Part shown: positions 43,260 to 51,580 of the stretch, one piece after another
Layout: every line of letters starts with the position of its first letter
Numbering within the stretch: position 1 is the first letter of the stretch
From: Streptomyces althioticus
Lineage (GTDB): Bacteria; Actinomycetota; Actinomycetes; Streptomycetales; Streptomycetaceae
DNA length: 64,000 bases
Assembly: GCA_014649355.1 (NCBI GenBank)
Contig: BMSW01000005.1
Coordinates: 186,001 to 250,000 of the forward strand
Direction: 5' to 3'
The notes under the pieces: generated by a model
What the model was told of the DNA's origin: nothing
Database searches by the model: none
The model's input: only the letters and a program-made list of their open reading frames with translations
Position numbers and translations under genes: made by a program

Positions 43260-44549
43260 TCAGCGCTCCTCGACCGGAACGAAGTCCCGCTCGACGACAC
43301 CCGTGTAGATCTGGCGCGGACGCCCGATCCGGGAACCCGGCTCCTTGATCATCTCGTGCCACTGGGCGATCCAGCCCGGCAGGCGGCCGAGGGCGAACAG
43401 GACCGTGAACATCTCGGTCGGGAAGCCCATGGCCCGGTAGATCAGGCCGGTGTAGAAGTCCACGTTCGGGTAGAGGCTGCGCGAGACGAAGTAGTCGTCG
43501 GAGAGCGCGTGCTCCTCCAGCTTGAGCGCGATGTCCAGCAGCTCGTCGGACTTGCCGAGGGCGGACAGCACGTCGTGCGCGGCGGCCTTGATGATCTTGG
43601 CGCGCGGGTCGAAGTTCTTGTAGACCCGGTGGCCGAAGCCCATCAGGCGGACGCCGTCCTCCTTGTTCTTCACCTTGCGGATGAAGGAGTCGACGTCGCC
43701 GCCGTCGGCCTTGATGCCCTCGAGCATCTCCAGCACCGACTGGTTGGCGCCGCCGTGCAGCGGGCCCCACAGGGCGGAGATGCCGGCGGAGATCGAGGCG
43801 AACATGTTCGCCTGCGAGGAGCCGACCAGGCGCACGGTGGAGGTCGAGCAGTTCTGCTCGTGGTCCGCGTGCAGGATGAGCAGCTTGTCCAGGGCGGCCA
43901 CGACGACCGGGTCGAGCTCGTAGTCCTGCGCCGGGACGGAGAACGTCATGCGCAGGAAGTTCTCGACGTAGCCGAGGTCGTTGCGCGGGTAGACGAACGG
44001 GTGGCCGACCGACTTCTTGTAGGCGTAGGCCGCGATCGTCGGAAGCTTGGCGAGCAGGCGGATCGTGGAGAGGTTGCGCTGCTGCTCGTCGAACGGGTTG
44101 TGGCTGTCCTGGTAGAACGTGGACAGCGCGGACACCACCGAGGACAGCATGGCCATCGGGTGGGCGTCGCGCGGGAAGCCCCGGTAGAAGTTCTTGACGT
44201 CCTCGTGCAGCAGGGTGTGCTGCGTGATGTCGTCCTTGAACCCGGCCAGCTGGTCGACGGTCGGCAGCTCACCGTTGATCAGCAGGTAGGCGACCTCCAG
44301 GAAGGTGGAGCGCTCGGCCAGCTGCTCGATCGGGTAGCCGCGGTACCGGAGGATGCCGGCCTCACCGTCGAGATAGGTGATCGCGGATTTGTAGGCGGCG
44401 GTGTTGCCGTAGCCGCTGTCCAGCGTCACCAGACCGGTCTGGGCGCGGAGCTTCCCGATGTCGAAGCCCTTGTCACCGACGGTGCTGTCGATCACCGGGT
44501 AGGTGTACTCGCTGCCGTCGTACCGCAGTACTACAGAGTTGTCGCTCAC
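43260..44549 (-). CDS. gltA: Citrate synthase
   Basis: A 429-residue type II citrate synthase. Active-site segments: HADHEQNCSTSTVRL, GPLHGGANQ (catalytic His), GFGHRVYKNFDPRA (His, Arg) with the Asp in the following helix. It joins oxaloacetate and acetyl-CoA in the TCA cycle. GTG 44549 follows GAGGGAA and gives the usual MSDNSVVLRYDG start; in-frame 44561 lies before the ribosome binding site. A promoter-like pair (TTGGCG 44077-type spacing, TAGGCC) lies at 44649-44677 on the minus strand, with GGCACT-G-AGTGCC between the hexamers. Confidence 0.97.
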   Translation of the reverse strand: MSDNSVVLRYDGSEYTYPVIDSTVGDKGFDIGKLRAQTGLVTLDSGYGNTAAYKSAITYLDGEAGILRYRGYPIEQLAERSTFLEVAYLLINGELPTVDQLAGFKDDITQHTLLHEDVKNFYRGFPRDAHPMAMLSSVVSALSTFYQDSHNPFDEQQRNLSTIRLLAKLPTIAAYAYKKSVGHPFVYPRNDLGYVENFLRMTFSVPAQDYELDPVVVAALDKLLILHADHEQNCSTSTVRLVGSSQANMFASISAGISALWGPLHGGANQSVLEMLEGIKADGGDVDSFIRKVKNKEDGVRLMGFGHRVYKNFDPRAKIIKAAAHDVLSALGKSDELLDIALKLEEHALSDDYFVSRSLYPNVDFYTGLIYRAMGFPTEMFTVLFALGRLPGWIAQWHEMIKEPGSRIGRPRQIYTGVVERDFVPVEER

Positions 44550-44648
44550 GTCTTCCCTCACCGACGTTGTGCCTCATCTTCGAGGTGCCCTGACTGTCTC
44601 TACCATCCCCCACTCGGCTCAGGAGAGTGCACTCGGGGTCGACCATCG

Positions 44649-44677
44649 GGCCTATTGACGGCACTGAGTGCCGCCAA
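44649..44677 (-). promoter_or_regulatory. Probable gltA promoter with internal palindrome
   Basis: On the minus strand TTGGCG (44677-44672), 17 bases, TAGGCC (44654-44649). The spacer contains the palindrome GGCACT-G-AGTGCC (44660-44672), a candidate operator. Predicted start about 95 bases upstream of GTG 44549. Confidence 0.4.
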
Positions 44678-44727
44678 CTTGCCCATCCTGCCCCCTGTGT
44701 TCCCCATCCGGAACCCCTGTGTGACCT

Positions 44728-47121
44728 TCACGACTCATTTGATCGATCATTTTTTGATGACGGTGCCCTCACAGCGGCATCCGCCCCCGCCGAGAGGCGG
44801 TCCCCTCCGGGTCCCCCGCGTGCCGATCCGGAACCGGCGGAACGGGGTCCCGCCCCGGCCGCTCCCCCGCCCGCGAGCCGCATGTCGAGGGCCGTGCACC
44901 GGCGTCCGGCCGACAGCGTGCGCACCGCCTGGCCGATGGCCTTGCGGGAGCCGACCAGGACGACCAGCTTCCGGGCCCGGGTGACCGCCGTGTAGAGCAG
45001 GTTGCGCTGGAGCATCATCCACGCGCCCGTGGTGACGGGGATGACGACCGCCGGGTACTCGCTGCCCTGGGAACGGTGGATGGTCACGGCGTAGGCGTGC
45101 GCCAGCTCGTCCAGCTCGTCGAAGTCGTACGGCACCTCCTCGTCCTCGTCGGTCAGCACGGTCAGGCGCTGGTCGACGGGGTCGAGCGAGGTGACGACGC
45201 CGACGGTGCCGTTGAAGACGCCGTTGGCGCCCTTCTCGTAGTTGTTGCGGATCTGGGTGACCTTGTCGCCGACGCGGAACACCCGGCCGCCGAACCGCTT
45301 CTCGGGCAGGTCGGGGCGGGCCGGGGTGACGGCCTGCTGCAGCAGCCCGTTGAGGGTGCCGGCGCCCGCCGGGCCGCGGTGCATGGGGGCGAGGACCTGC
45401 ACGTCCCGGCGCGGGTCGAGGCCGAACTTGGCGGGGATGCGCCGGGCCGCGACGTCGACGGTGAGCCGCCCGGCCTCCTCGGTGTCGTCCTCGACGAAGA
45501 GGAAGAAGTCCTTCATTCCCTCGGTGACGGGGTGCTTGCCGGCGTTGATCCGGTGGGCGTTGGTGACCACGCCGGACTGCTGGGCCTGGCGAAAGACGCG
45601 GGTGAGGCGGACGGCGGGGACGGGGCTGCCGTCGGCGAGCAGGTCCCGGAGCACCTCGCCCGCGCCGACGCTGGGCAGCTGGTCGACGTCCCCGACGAAC
45701 AGCAGGTGGGCGCCCGGCGGCACGGCCTTGACCAGCTTGTTCGCCAGCAGCAGGTCCAGCATGGACGCCTCGTCGACCACGACCAGGTCGGCGTCCAGCG
45801 GCCGGTCCCGGTCGTACGCCGCGTCCCCGCCGGGTTTCAGCTCCAGCAGCCGGTGCACGGTGGACGCCTCGGCGCCGGTCAGCTCGGCGAGCCGCTTGGC
45901 GGCGCGGCCGGTCGGCGCGGCGAGCACCACCTTCGCCCTCTTGGCGCGGGCCAGCTCGACGATCGACCTGACGGTGAAGGACTTCCCGCAGCCCGGCCCG
46001 CCGGTCAGCACGGCGACCTTCTGCGTCAACGCCAGCTTGACCGCCGCCTCCTGTTCGGGCGCCAGGTCCGTCCCCGTACGCCCGCGCAGCCAGCCGAGCG
46101 CCTTGTCCCACACCACGTCATGGAACGCGGGCATCCGGTCCTGGTCGGTGCGCAGCAGCCGCGTCAGCTGGGAGGCGAGGGCGACTTCGGCGCGGTGGAA
46201 CGGCACCAGGTAGACGGCGGTGACGGGGTCGCCGCCGTCCGGGTCGGGCACCTTCTCGCGGACGACACCGGGGTCCTCCCCCGGGTCCTCCGGCTCGGCG
46301 GCCAGTTCGGCGAGGCACTCGATGACCAGGCCGGTGTCCACCTGGAGCAGCTTCACCGCGTCGGCGATGAGCTTCTCCTCGGGGAGGTAGCAGTGGCCTT
46401 GGTCGGTGGCCTGCGACAGCGCGTACTGGAGGCCCGCCTTCACGCGGTCCGGGCTGTCGTGGGGGATGCCGACCGACTGGGCGATCCTGTCGGCGGTGAG
46501 GAAGCCGATGCCCCAGACGTCGGCGGCGAGCCGGTAGGGCTGGTTCTTCACCACGGAGATGGAGGCGTCGCCGTACTTCTTGTAGATGCGCACGGCGATG
46601 GACGTGGAGACCTCGACGGTCTGGAGGAAGAGCATGACCTCCTTGATCGCCTTCTGCTCCTCCCAGGCGTCCGCGATCTTCCTGGTCCGCTTGGGGCCGA
46701 GCCCCGGGACCTCGATGAGCCGCTTCGGCTCCTCCTCGATGATCCGGAGGGTGTCCGTGCCGAAGTGCTGGGTGATCCGGTCGGCGAAGACGGGCCCGAT
46801 GCCCTTCACCAGCCCCGAGCCGAGGTAGCGGCGGATGCCCTGCACGGTGGCGGGCAGGACGGTCGTGTAGTTCTCGACGTGGAACTGCTTGCCGTACTGG
46901 GGGTGCGACCCCCAGCGTCCTTCCATCCGCAGCGACTCCCCCACCTGCGCGCCGAGCAGCGCGCCGACGACGGTGAGCAGGTCGTTCCCGCCGCGGCCGG
47001 TGTCGACGCGGGCGACGGTGTAGCCGTTCTCCTCGTTGGCGTAGGTGATGCGCTCCAACACGCCTTCGAGCACGGCGAGCCGGCGTTCGCCGGGGGGTGC
47101 GGGTGGTGGCTGGGTGGGCAT
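44728..47121 (-). CDS. recD2: RecD2-like DNA helicase (SF1B)
   Basis: A 797-residue helicase. N-terminal OB-like region (1-90), helix-hairpin-helix repeats at about 95-150 (GLVKGIGPVFADRI, LIEVPGLGPKRTRKI), Walker A GGPGCGKS (374-381), VVVDEASM (Walker B), GDVDQLPSVGAG (motif III) and the C-terminal HRSQGSEYPAVVIP with AVTRARKLVVLVG. RecD2 acts in replication-fork and recombination repair without RecBC. The last about 50 residues are a Gly/Ser/Arg-rich tail. ATG 47121 lies six bases after a PafBC-like -10 hexamer, so the mRNA is probably leaderless; no Shine-Dalgarno is present. Confidence 0.9.
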   Translation of the reverse strand: MPTQPPPAPPGERRLAVLEGVLERITYANEENGYTVARVDTGRGGNDLLTVVGALLGAQVGESLRMEGRWGSHPQYGKQFHVENYTTVLPATVQGIRRYLGSGLVKGIGPVFADRITQHFGTDTLRIIEEEPKRLIEVPGLGPKRTRKIADAWEEQKAIKEVMLFLQTVEVSTSIAVRIYKKYGDASISVVKNQPYRLAADVWGIGFLTADRIAQSVGIPHDSPDRVKAGLQYALSQATDQGHCYLPEEKLIADAVKLLQVDTGLVIECLAELAAEPEDPGEDPGVVREKVPDPDGGDPVTAVYLVPFHRAEVALASQLTRLLRTDQDRMPAFHDVVWDKALGWLRGRTGTDLAPEQEAAVKLALTQKVAVLTGGPGCGKSFTVRSIVELARAKRAKVVLAAPTGRAAKRLAELTGAEASTVHRLLELKPGGDAAYDRDRPLDADLVVVDEASMLDLLLANKLVKAVPPGAHLLFVGDVDQLPSVGAGEVLRDLLADGSPVPAVRLTRVFRQAQQSGVVTNAHRINAGKHPVTEGMKDFFLFVEDDTEEAGRLTVDVAARRIPAKFGLDPRRDVQVLAPMHRGPAGAGTLNGLLQQAVTPARPDLPEKRFGGRVFRVGDKVTQIRNNYEKGANGVFNGTVGVVTSLDPVDQRLTVLTDEDEEVPYDFDELDELAHAYAVTIHRSQGSEYPAVVIPVTTGAWMMLQRNLLYTAVTRARKLVVLVGSRKAIGQAVRTLSAGRRCTALDMRLAGGGAAGAGPRSAGSGSARGGPGGDRLSAGADAAVRAPSSKNDRSNES

Positions 47122-47127
47122 GGGTCG

Positions 47128-47150
47128 ACGGTACCGGTGGGGGGTGACAG
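47128..47150 (-). promoter_or_regulatory. PafBC / RecA-NDp-like promoter of recD2
   Basis: On the minus strand CTGTCA (47150-47145), 11 bases, TACCGT (47133-47128). This keeps the TGTCR core, exact spacing and TAnnnT of tTGTCRgtg-N8-TAnnnT, though the GTG part is CCC. The hexamer ends six bases before the ATG, fitting leaderless transcription of a repair gene. Confidence 0.55.
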
Positions 47151-47239
47151 GGGGTCCCGTGCCCGCCGGCGCTTCCGGGCGCCGGGTCGGGCTCACGGGT
47201 GCCGGGAGGCCCTCGGACGCGGGGCGTCCGTCAGGGCGC

Positions 47240-48469
47240 CTACACCGTCCCGGAGGCCAGGTGCTCCTCCAGTGCGCGGCGATAGGAAGCCAGCCGCCCT
47301 GTCCGCCCGACGGTCAGCGCTCCGACCAGCCGGCCCTCACGGTGGTAGGCGATCTCCAGCCGGCGGCCCGTCAGGTCGTGCTCCACGACCCGCGTCTCGT
47401 CAGCGGCGCCGGGCAGGCCCACCGAGCGGATCCTGGCGCCGTGCAGGTCCGACCAGAAGGACGGCACGGCCCTGAACGGCGCGGGTGTCCCGTCCGGGTC
47501 CTGCCCGGCCAGGAGTGCGGCGGCGGCCGCCGCGCCCTGTTCGACGGCGTTGGTCCAGTGGCCGAGCGCCATGCGTGCGCCGCCGGCCAGCGGCTGCGGC
47601 ACGCGCACCACGTCACCGGCCGCCACCACGTCGGGCACGGCCGAACCGTCGGTGCGCAGGACGCGCAGCCACGGGTCGCAGTGGACGCCACCGTCCACAG
47701 CGAGGCCGGAGCCGGCCAGCCAGCCCGTCGAGGGCACCCCGCCCCACGCCAGGACCGCCGTGCCGGCCGCAACCGTGGTGCCGTCCCCCAGGTGGACCCC
47801 GGCCAGCCGGCCGTCGGCCCCGGTCAGGAACCCCTCCACGGTGGTTCCGGTGCGCAGCACGATGCCCGCCTCGCGGTGGAGCGCGGCGACGTAGGCGCCC
47901 GCGGTGGCGCCCAGCGCGCCCTCCAGGGGCTGGGACGCGGCTTCGACGAGCGTGACGTCCAGCCCGCGTTCGCGGGCGGCGGCGGCGATCTCGCCGCCGA
48001 GGAAACCGGCTCCGACGACGACGAGCGGGTGGCCCTCGGTGAGCGCTGCCCGCAGGGCCAGCGCGTCGTCCCAGCCGCGCAGGGTGACCACGCCGGGCGG
48101 CAGCGGGGGTTCCCCGGGAGGCCGGCCGCGGGCCGTTGACCCGGTCGCGACGACCAGGCCGTCGTAGGTCAGCCGTGTGCCGTCCGCGAGGGTGACGGCC
48201 CGTGCCGCCGGGTCCAGCCGGACGGCCGCCCGCCCCAGCAGCCAGCGCGCCCGCAGGCCGTTCGGCACGGGCAGTTCAGGGCGGACCGGCCTGCCGGGGG
48301 CGCTCAGGACCCGCTTGGACAGCGGCGGCCGGTCGTAGGGAGGGTGCGGTTCGTCGCCCACGATGGTCAGGGCACCGGTGAAGCCCTGCTCGCGCAGGCA
48401 CCGGGCCGCCCGCAACCCGGCGAGCGAGGCGCCCACGACGACCAGTTCACGGTGGTCCGCGGCCCTCAT
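47240..48469 (-). CDS. Ferredoxin reductase (FAD/NAD(P)-dependent)
   Basis: A 409-residue flavoprotein of the rubredoxin/ferredoxin reductase type: GASLAGLRAARCLREQG (FAD), YDRPPLSKRVL, VVVGAGFLGGEIAAAARERG (NAD), and VVAAGDVVRVP near 275. It would pass electrons from NAD(P)H to the ferredoxin encoded just upstream, whose stop overlaps its ATG (48469). Such pairs usually serve cytochrome P450s, but none is adjacent. Confidence 0.9.
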   Translation of the reverse strand: MRAADHRELVVVGASLAGLRAARCLREQGFTGALTIVGDEPHPPYDRPPLSKRVLSAPGRPVRPELPVPNGLRARWLLGRAAVRLDPAARAVTLADGTRLTYDGLVVATGSTARGRPPGEPPLPPGVVTLRGWDDALALRAALTEGHPLVVVGAGFLGGEIAAAARERGLDVTLVEAASQPLEGALGATAGAYVAALHREAGIVLRTGTTVEGFLTGADGRLAGVHLGDGTTVAAGTAVLAWGGVPSTGWLAGSGLAVDGGVHCDPWLRVLRTDGSAVPDVVAAGDVVRVPQPLAGGARMALGHWTNAVEQGAAAAAALLAGQDPDGTPAPFRAVPSFWSDLHGARIRSVGLPGAADETRVVEHDLTGRRLEIAYHREGRLVGALTVGRTGRLASYRRALEEHLASGTV

Positions 48470-48675
48470 GAGGCGGTCGGCGGGGAGGCCGGCGACACGG
48501 TGATCGCGCGGACGGGGCAGACGGCCGCTGACTTCTCCGCCTTGTCCCGCAGCGCGTCGGGCGGAGAGGCCTCGTGGACGAGGCGGTCGTCGTCGTCGAA
48601 GGAGAAGATCTCCGGCGCGGCGAAGACACACTGCCCGTGGCTCTCGCACAAGGTCATGTCCACGGTGATCTGCAT
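48466..48675 (-). CDS. [3Fe-4S]-type ferredoxin
   Basis: A 69-residue ferredoxin with CESHGQC (Cys10, Cys16) and CPV (Cys53). The absent fourth cysteine at the His13 position points to a [3Fe-4S] cluster, as in SoyB/SuaB-type P450 partners. ATG 48675 follows GGAGCG. First gene of the ferredoxin-reductase pair, directly downstream of a block of 19-base tandem repeats. Confidence 0.93.
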   Translation of the reverse strand: MQITVDMTLCESHGQCVFAAPEIFSFDDDDRLVHEASPPDALRDKAEKSAAVCPVRAITVSPASPPTAS

Positions 48676-48741
48676 GGTCGCTCCGTAGGTGTCCAGGGGT
48701 GGGCGTCGGTGGGTGGGGTGCGCGCGGTACGCGCGGTGTGT

Positions 48742-48836
48742 GCGGTGCAGGCAGGCATGTGCGGTGCACGCAGGTACATGCGGTGCGCGCAGGTACATGT
48801 GGTGCACGCAGGTACATGCGGGGCACGCAGGCATGT
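48742..48836. repeat. Five tandem 19-base repeats upstream of the ferredoxin gene
   Basis: Five contiguous 19-base units of consensus GCGGTGCACGCAGGTACAT with at most a few changes per unit, 67 bases upstream of the ferredoxin ATG. No spacers, so not a CRISPR array. TGCAC(G)CA cores recur every 19 bases, close to two helical turns. Confidence 0.9.
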
Positions 48837-48837
48837 G

Positions 48838-48898
48838 CGGGTGTCAGCCTGCTGGGGGTTGAAGTGCGGGTGTCAGCCGGCCGGGGGGTTGAAGCGCG
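48838..48898. repeat. About 30-base direct duplication at the 3' end of the PNPOx-like gene
   Basis: CGGGTGTCAGCC..GGGGTTGAAG occurs twice (48838-48868 and 48867-48898). The second copy contains the stop and last codons of the gene at 48873; the first lies beyond it, so the gene's end has been duplicated outwards. Confidence 0.75.
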
Positions 48899-49790
48899 AG
48901 TAGCCGGGGCTGGTCCACCGCAGGGGCGAGGCGGCGGTGATCTCCCGCACGGCCTCGACGGAGAACTCGACCAGCCGCTGCGCACCGGGCGTCGCGGCCA
49001 TGTCCTCGGCGTCCCACACGGTGCGCGCGGTACCGGACAGGTGCAGGGCGTCGCCCGTCTCCCAGTCCGGGACCAGGATGCCCGCCGACGCGTTGAGCAG
49101 CAGGTTGCCCAGGGTCAGGAACATCGCGTTGCCCGTGTAGTCGGGCCAGCGCAGCAGGGTGGGGGAGAGTACCTGGACGAAACCGGGGTTGCCGCCGCGG
49201 TGGGAGGCGTCCGCGTCGCCGCGGTCGGAGGCGGTGGCGACGAAGAACGTGTCGGCGGCGCGCACCTTCCGCTGCTGGGCCGGACTGAGGCCGGTGCCGT
49301 CGGTGACAGTACGTTCCGCCGTCCCGGCCTCGTCCGGTCCGGCCCAGCGGTGGCTCCGCTTCTGCAGGTACTTGGGGCAGTTGGCGATGACCTGGTCGAC
49401 GTCGACGCGCAGGCCGGTTCCCTCCCGGCGGGCCCGGCCGTTGACGCGCATGCGACGCCGGGTGGCGGGCTCGATGGCGATCATGCCGATCGGGACGGCC
49501 GGTCCGGCGGTCAGGACCCCGGCGAGCGGGTCCCCGGGCGGAGGCAGGGCGCCGGCCACGACGGTGCGGGGGTCGGGCACCCGCAGGAACCCGGCGCCGC
49601 CCGTCAACTGCGTGGCCCAGACACGGCCGTCCTGGTCGGTGCCGCCCAGCACGATCCAGGGCTGCCGGGCGAGGAAGTCCCTCGCGACGGGCGGAATGCT
49701 CTCGCCGATGCCGCCCAGCGAGAACTCCGCCTGCCGGGCCAGGCCGGCGCGTTCCTGCACGGCGATCTCGCCGCGGTGATACGTGGGCAC
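48873..49790 (-). CDS. Pyridoxamine 5'-phosphate oxidase-fold flavin-binding protein
   Basis: A 305-residue protein with two split-barrel halves. N-terminal half: ARQPWIVLGGTDQDGRVWATQLTGG; C-terminal half: ADTFFVATASDRGDADASHRGG and GNAMFLTLGNLLLN, the FMN-binding pattern of the PNPOx-like superfamily. Cys at NCPKYLQKR (about 140) is conserved in this subgroup. Probably an FMN- or F420-dependent oxidoreductase of unknown substrate. GTG 49790 follows AAAGGAG. It ends within a short direct duplication. Confidence 0.75.
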   Translation of the reverse strand: MPTYHRGEIAVQERAGLARQAEFSLGGIGESIPPVARDFLARQPWIVLGGTDQDGRVWATQLTGGAGFLRVPDPRTVVAGALPPPGDPLAGVLTAGPAVPIGMIAIEPATRRRMRVNGRARREGTGLRVDVDQVIANCPKYLQKRSHRWAGPDEAGTAERTVTDGTGLSPAQQRKVRAADTFFVATASDRGDADASHRGGNPGFVQVLSPTLLRWPDYTGNAMFLTLGNLLLNASAGILVPDWETGDALHLSGTARTVWDAEDMAATPGAQRLVEFSVEAVREITAASPLRWTSPGYSRFNPPAG

Positions 49791-49881
49791 GGCTGCTCCT
49801 TTCCCCGCGCCGGCGTGCGGTCGTCCGGCGGGACGCGGGTCGGGCCGGGGGCCGTTGCGGCGCCACCCGGCGAGCGGAGGG

Positions 49882-49925
49882 TTTCTGGGTTCCTGGGTTT
49901 CCTGGTTCCTGGTTCCTGGTTCCTA
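49882..49925. repeat. Short tandem repeat of TTCCTGG
   Basis: About six imperfect heptamers TTCCTGG at the very end of and just after the VOC gene; the last unit contains the stop codon (TAG on the minus strand reads CTA). A slippage-prone microsatellite. Confidence 0.75.
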
Positions 49926-50387
49926 GAAGAAGCCGCAGGTGGGGGCGGCGGGGGTCGGGGCGTCGGCCGGGTCCGCTCCCGTGGGCGTGTAGATCTCCAG
50001 GCGGATGCCGTCGGGGTCGGTGAAGAAGATGCCGCCGGAGGTGCCGTCCTCGCCGTGCGGGACGATCCCGTCGTAGGCGAACTCCGCGCCCAGGCCGCGC
50101 AGTACCGCTTCCGCGGCTCTGACCTCGTCGACGGTCCCCACCTGGAACGACAGATGGTGCAACCCCGGCCGGCCGGTGGCGAACGAGCCCGTGCTCTGCT
50201 GCCACAGCGTCACGAGCAGCCGGCCCTCCCGGCCGAGGAACGCCCAGCGGCGGCCGGCCTCCTTGCCCTCCGCCATCACGTCGAAGCCGAACACGGCCTG
50301 GTAGAAGGCCAGGGACCGCTCGAGGTCGGTGACGTTCACTCCCACATGCCCGGTCTGCAGGGTCTGCAAGGTCTTGGCCTCAGCCAT
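49923..50387 (-). CDS. VOC-family (glyoxalase/dioxygenase-like) protein
   Basis: A 154-residue single VOC module: GHVGVNVTDLERSLAFYQAVFGF at the N-terminus, HHLSFQVG in the middle and FTDPDGIRLEIYTP at the end, with metal-ligand positions His14, His77 and Glu near 131. The family includes glyoxalase I, fosfomycin-type resistance proteins and extradiol dioxygenases; substrate unknown. Divergent from the CGNR regulator, with a palindromic operator between them. Confidence 0.85.
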   Translation of the reverse strand: MAEAKTLQTLQTGHVGVNVTDLERSLAFYQAVFGFDVMAEGKEAGRRWAFLGREGRLLVTLWQQSTGSFATGRPGLHHLSFQVGTVDEVRAAEAVLRGLGAEFAYDGIVPHGEDGTSGGIFFTDPDGIRLEIYTPTGADPADAPTPAAPTCGFF

Positions 50388-50471
50388 GGTTTCTCACACG
50401 CCTTCACTCAGCGTCACGAGCCCTCTCGCAACCGTCGAAATGGACTTTAGGGGTTAGACAGAGAAGACGTC

Positions 50472-50497
50472 AACCGGTGATGACGCCTTCACCGGTT
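50472..50497. promoter_or_regulatory. Palindromic operator between VOC and CGNR genes
   Basis: AACCGGTGA (50472-50480), eight bases, TCACCGGTT (50489-50497): perfect 9-base arms in a divergent promoter region. Candidate binding site for the CGNR protein at 50548. Confidence 0.65.
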
Positions 50498-50547
50498 ACG
50501 GTGGTGTTCGTGACACCGCCGTCGTCGCCGAGGAAGGACAGCGCACC

Positions 50548-51120
50548 GTGCCGCCAGCTCCAGGGGCCGACCCCCGCCCCCTGACCGGGGAACCGCTCGC
50601 CATCGACCTGCTCAACACCCGCTGGATCGACGCGGCCGGCCGCCATGACCTGCTGGACTCGCTCGACGGGCTGGCGACCTGGCTCGCCGGACCTCTGGTC
50701 GGCCGGGCCCTGGGCGACGCGCCGGTCCAGGCGGACCACGACACGCTCCAGTGCCTGCTCCAGGCACGCGCCGCCCTGGACCAGGCGGCAAGTGATCCGC
50801 AGCACCCCGCCGACGGTGCCGTCGAGGCCCTCAACGCCGTCCTCGCCCATGGCCGCAGAGGGCTCCTGCTGCGCCCCGACGGGCCGGACACCTACGCCGA
50901 GGTGGAAAGCCCCGCCTGGCTGCCGGCCTGGCTCGCCGCCGAGGACTACCTCCGCCTGCTCGCCGAGCGGCCCGAGCGGATCCGGCCCTGCGGCAACCCG
51001 GAGTGCGTCCTGCACTTCTACGACACGTCCAAGAACGGGACGCGCCGCTGGTGCTCGATGGCCGGCTGCGGGAACCGGGCCAAGGCGCAGCGCCACTACG
51101 CACGCCAGAAGAAGGCCTGA
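50548..51120 (+). CDS. CGNR zinc-finger / ABATE-domain regulator
   Basis: A 190-residue protein: N-terminal ABATE-like region (EPLAIDLLNTRWI..) and a C-terminal CGNR zinc finger with CGNPEC, FYDTSKNGTRRWCSMAGCGNRAKAQRH. CGNR proteins are putative stress-response regulators in actinobacteria. GTG 50548 follows GAGGAAGGA. Divergent VOC gene and the shared palindrome at 50472 suggest it controls that gene and itself. Confidence 0.88.
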   Translation: MPPAPGADPRPLTGEPLAIDLLNTRWIDAAGRHDLLDSLDGLATWLAGPLVGRALGDAPVQADHDTLQCLLQARAALDQAASDPQHPADGAVEALNAVLAHGRRGLLLRPDGPDTYAEVESPAWLPAWLAAEDYLRLLAERPERIRPCGNPECVLHFYDTSKNGTRRWCSMAGCGNRAKAQRHYARQKKA

Positions 51121-51580
51121 CCTCCGCAGCCAGACCCTCCTGGGCCGGCACACCCGGCGACGGACCCGGGCGCGCGGGCATCGGGACGCACGAACGGCCT
51201 TCCGCCCGGGCCGCGGAGGCCCTTCCGCCCGGACTGCGGACACCCTCTCGCCCGGACTACGGACGCCCTTCCGCCCGGACTGATGACGCCCGCGTCGCCG
51301 CCGGACCGGAGAGGCGGCGGCGTCGCCGGGCAGCCCAGGGCGGCCGACGCCCTCCGGGAGGGCTCGTGTGCGTGTGCGCCGGAACGGGCCGGGGAGCGCC
51401 GGCACGAGGCGGGCGGCGGCGGCACGAGGCGGGCGGCGGCGGCCCGAGCCACCCGGACCAACTCCGCACCCACCCGCCGAACCGCACCACCGCCCTCCGT
51501 GCGAGCAGCCCCGGCCCGGCCTCACCGTCCCACCGGACGGCCCCCGCCTCGACAGCCGGACGCGCCAGACGCAGCGGCCC
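51121..51580. other. GC-rich repetitive intergenic region
   Basis: No gene is seen. About 51190-51290 holds four imperfect copies of a roughly 24-base unit containing CCGCCCGGACT, and 51402-51445 two copies of a roughly 20-base GGCGGGCGGCGG unit. Long frames here are artefacts of composition. Confidence 0.5.

Noticed and set aside
47240..48675. P450 monooxygenase system
   Set aside because: Ferredoxin and reductase are present but no cytochrome P450 heme-binding motif occurs in the neighbourhood.
48742..48836. CRISPR array
   Set aside because: Units are contiguous with no spacers and no cas genes are nearby.
51121..51580. Coding sequence in the GC-rich gap before the MarR gene
   Set aside because: Frames are Arg/Pro/Gly-rich, repetitive and lack ribosome binding sites.
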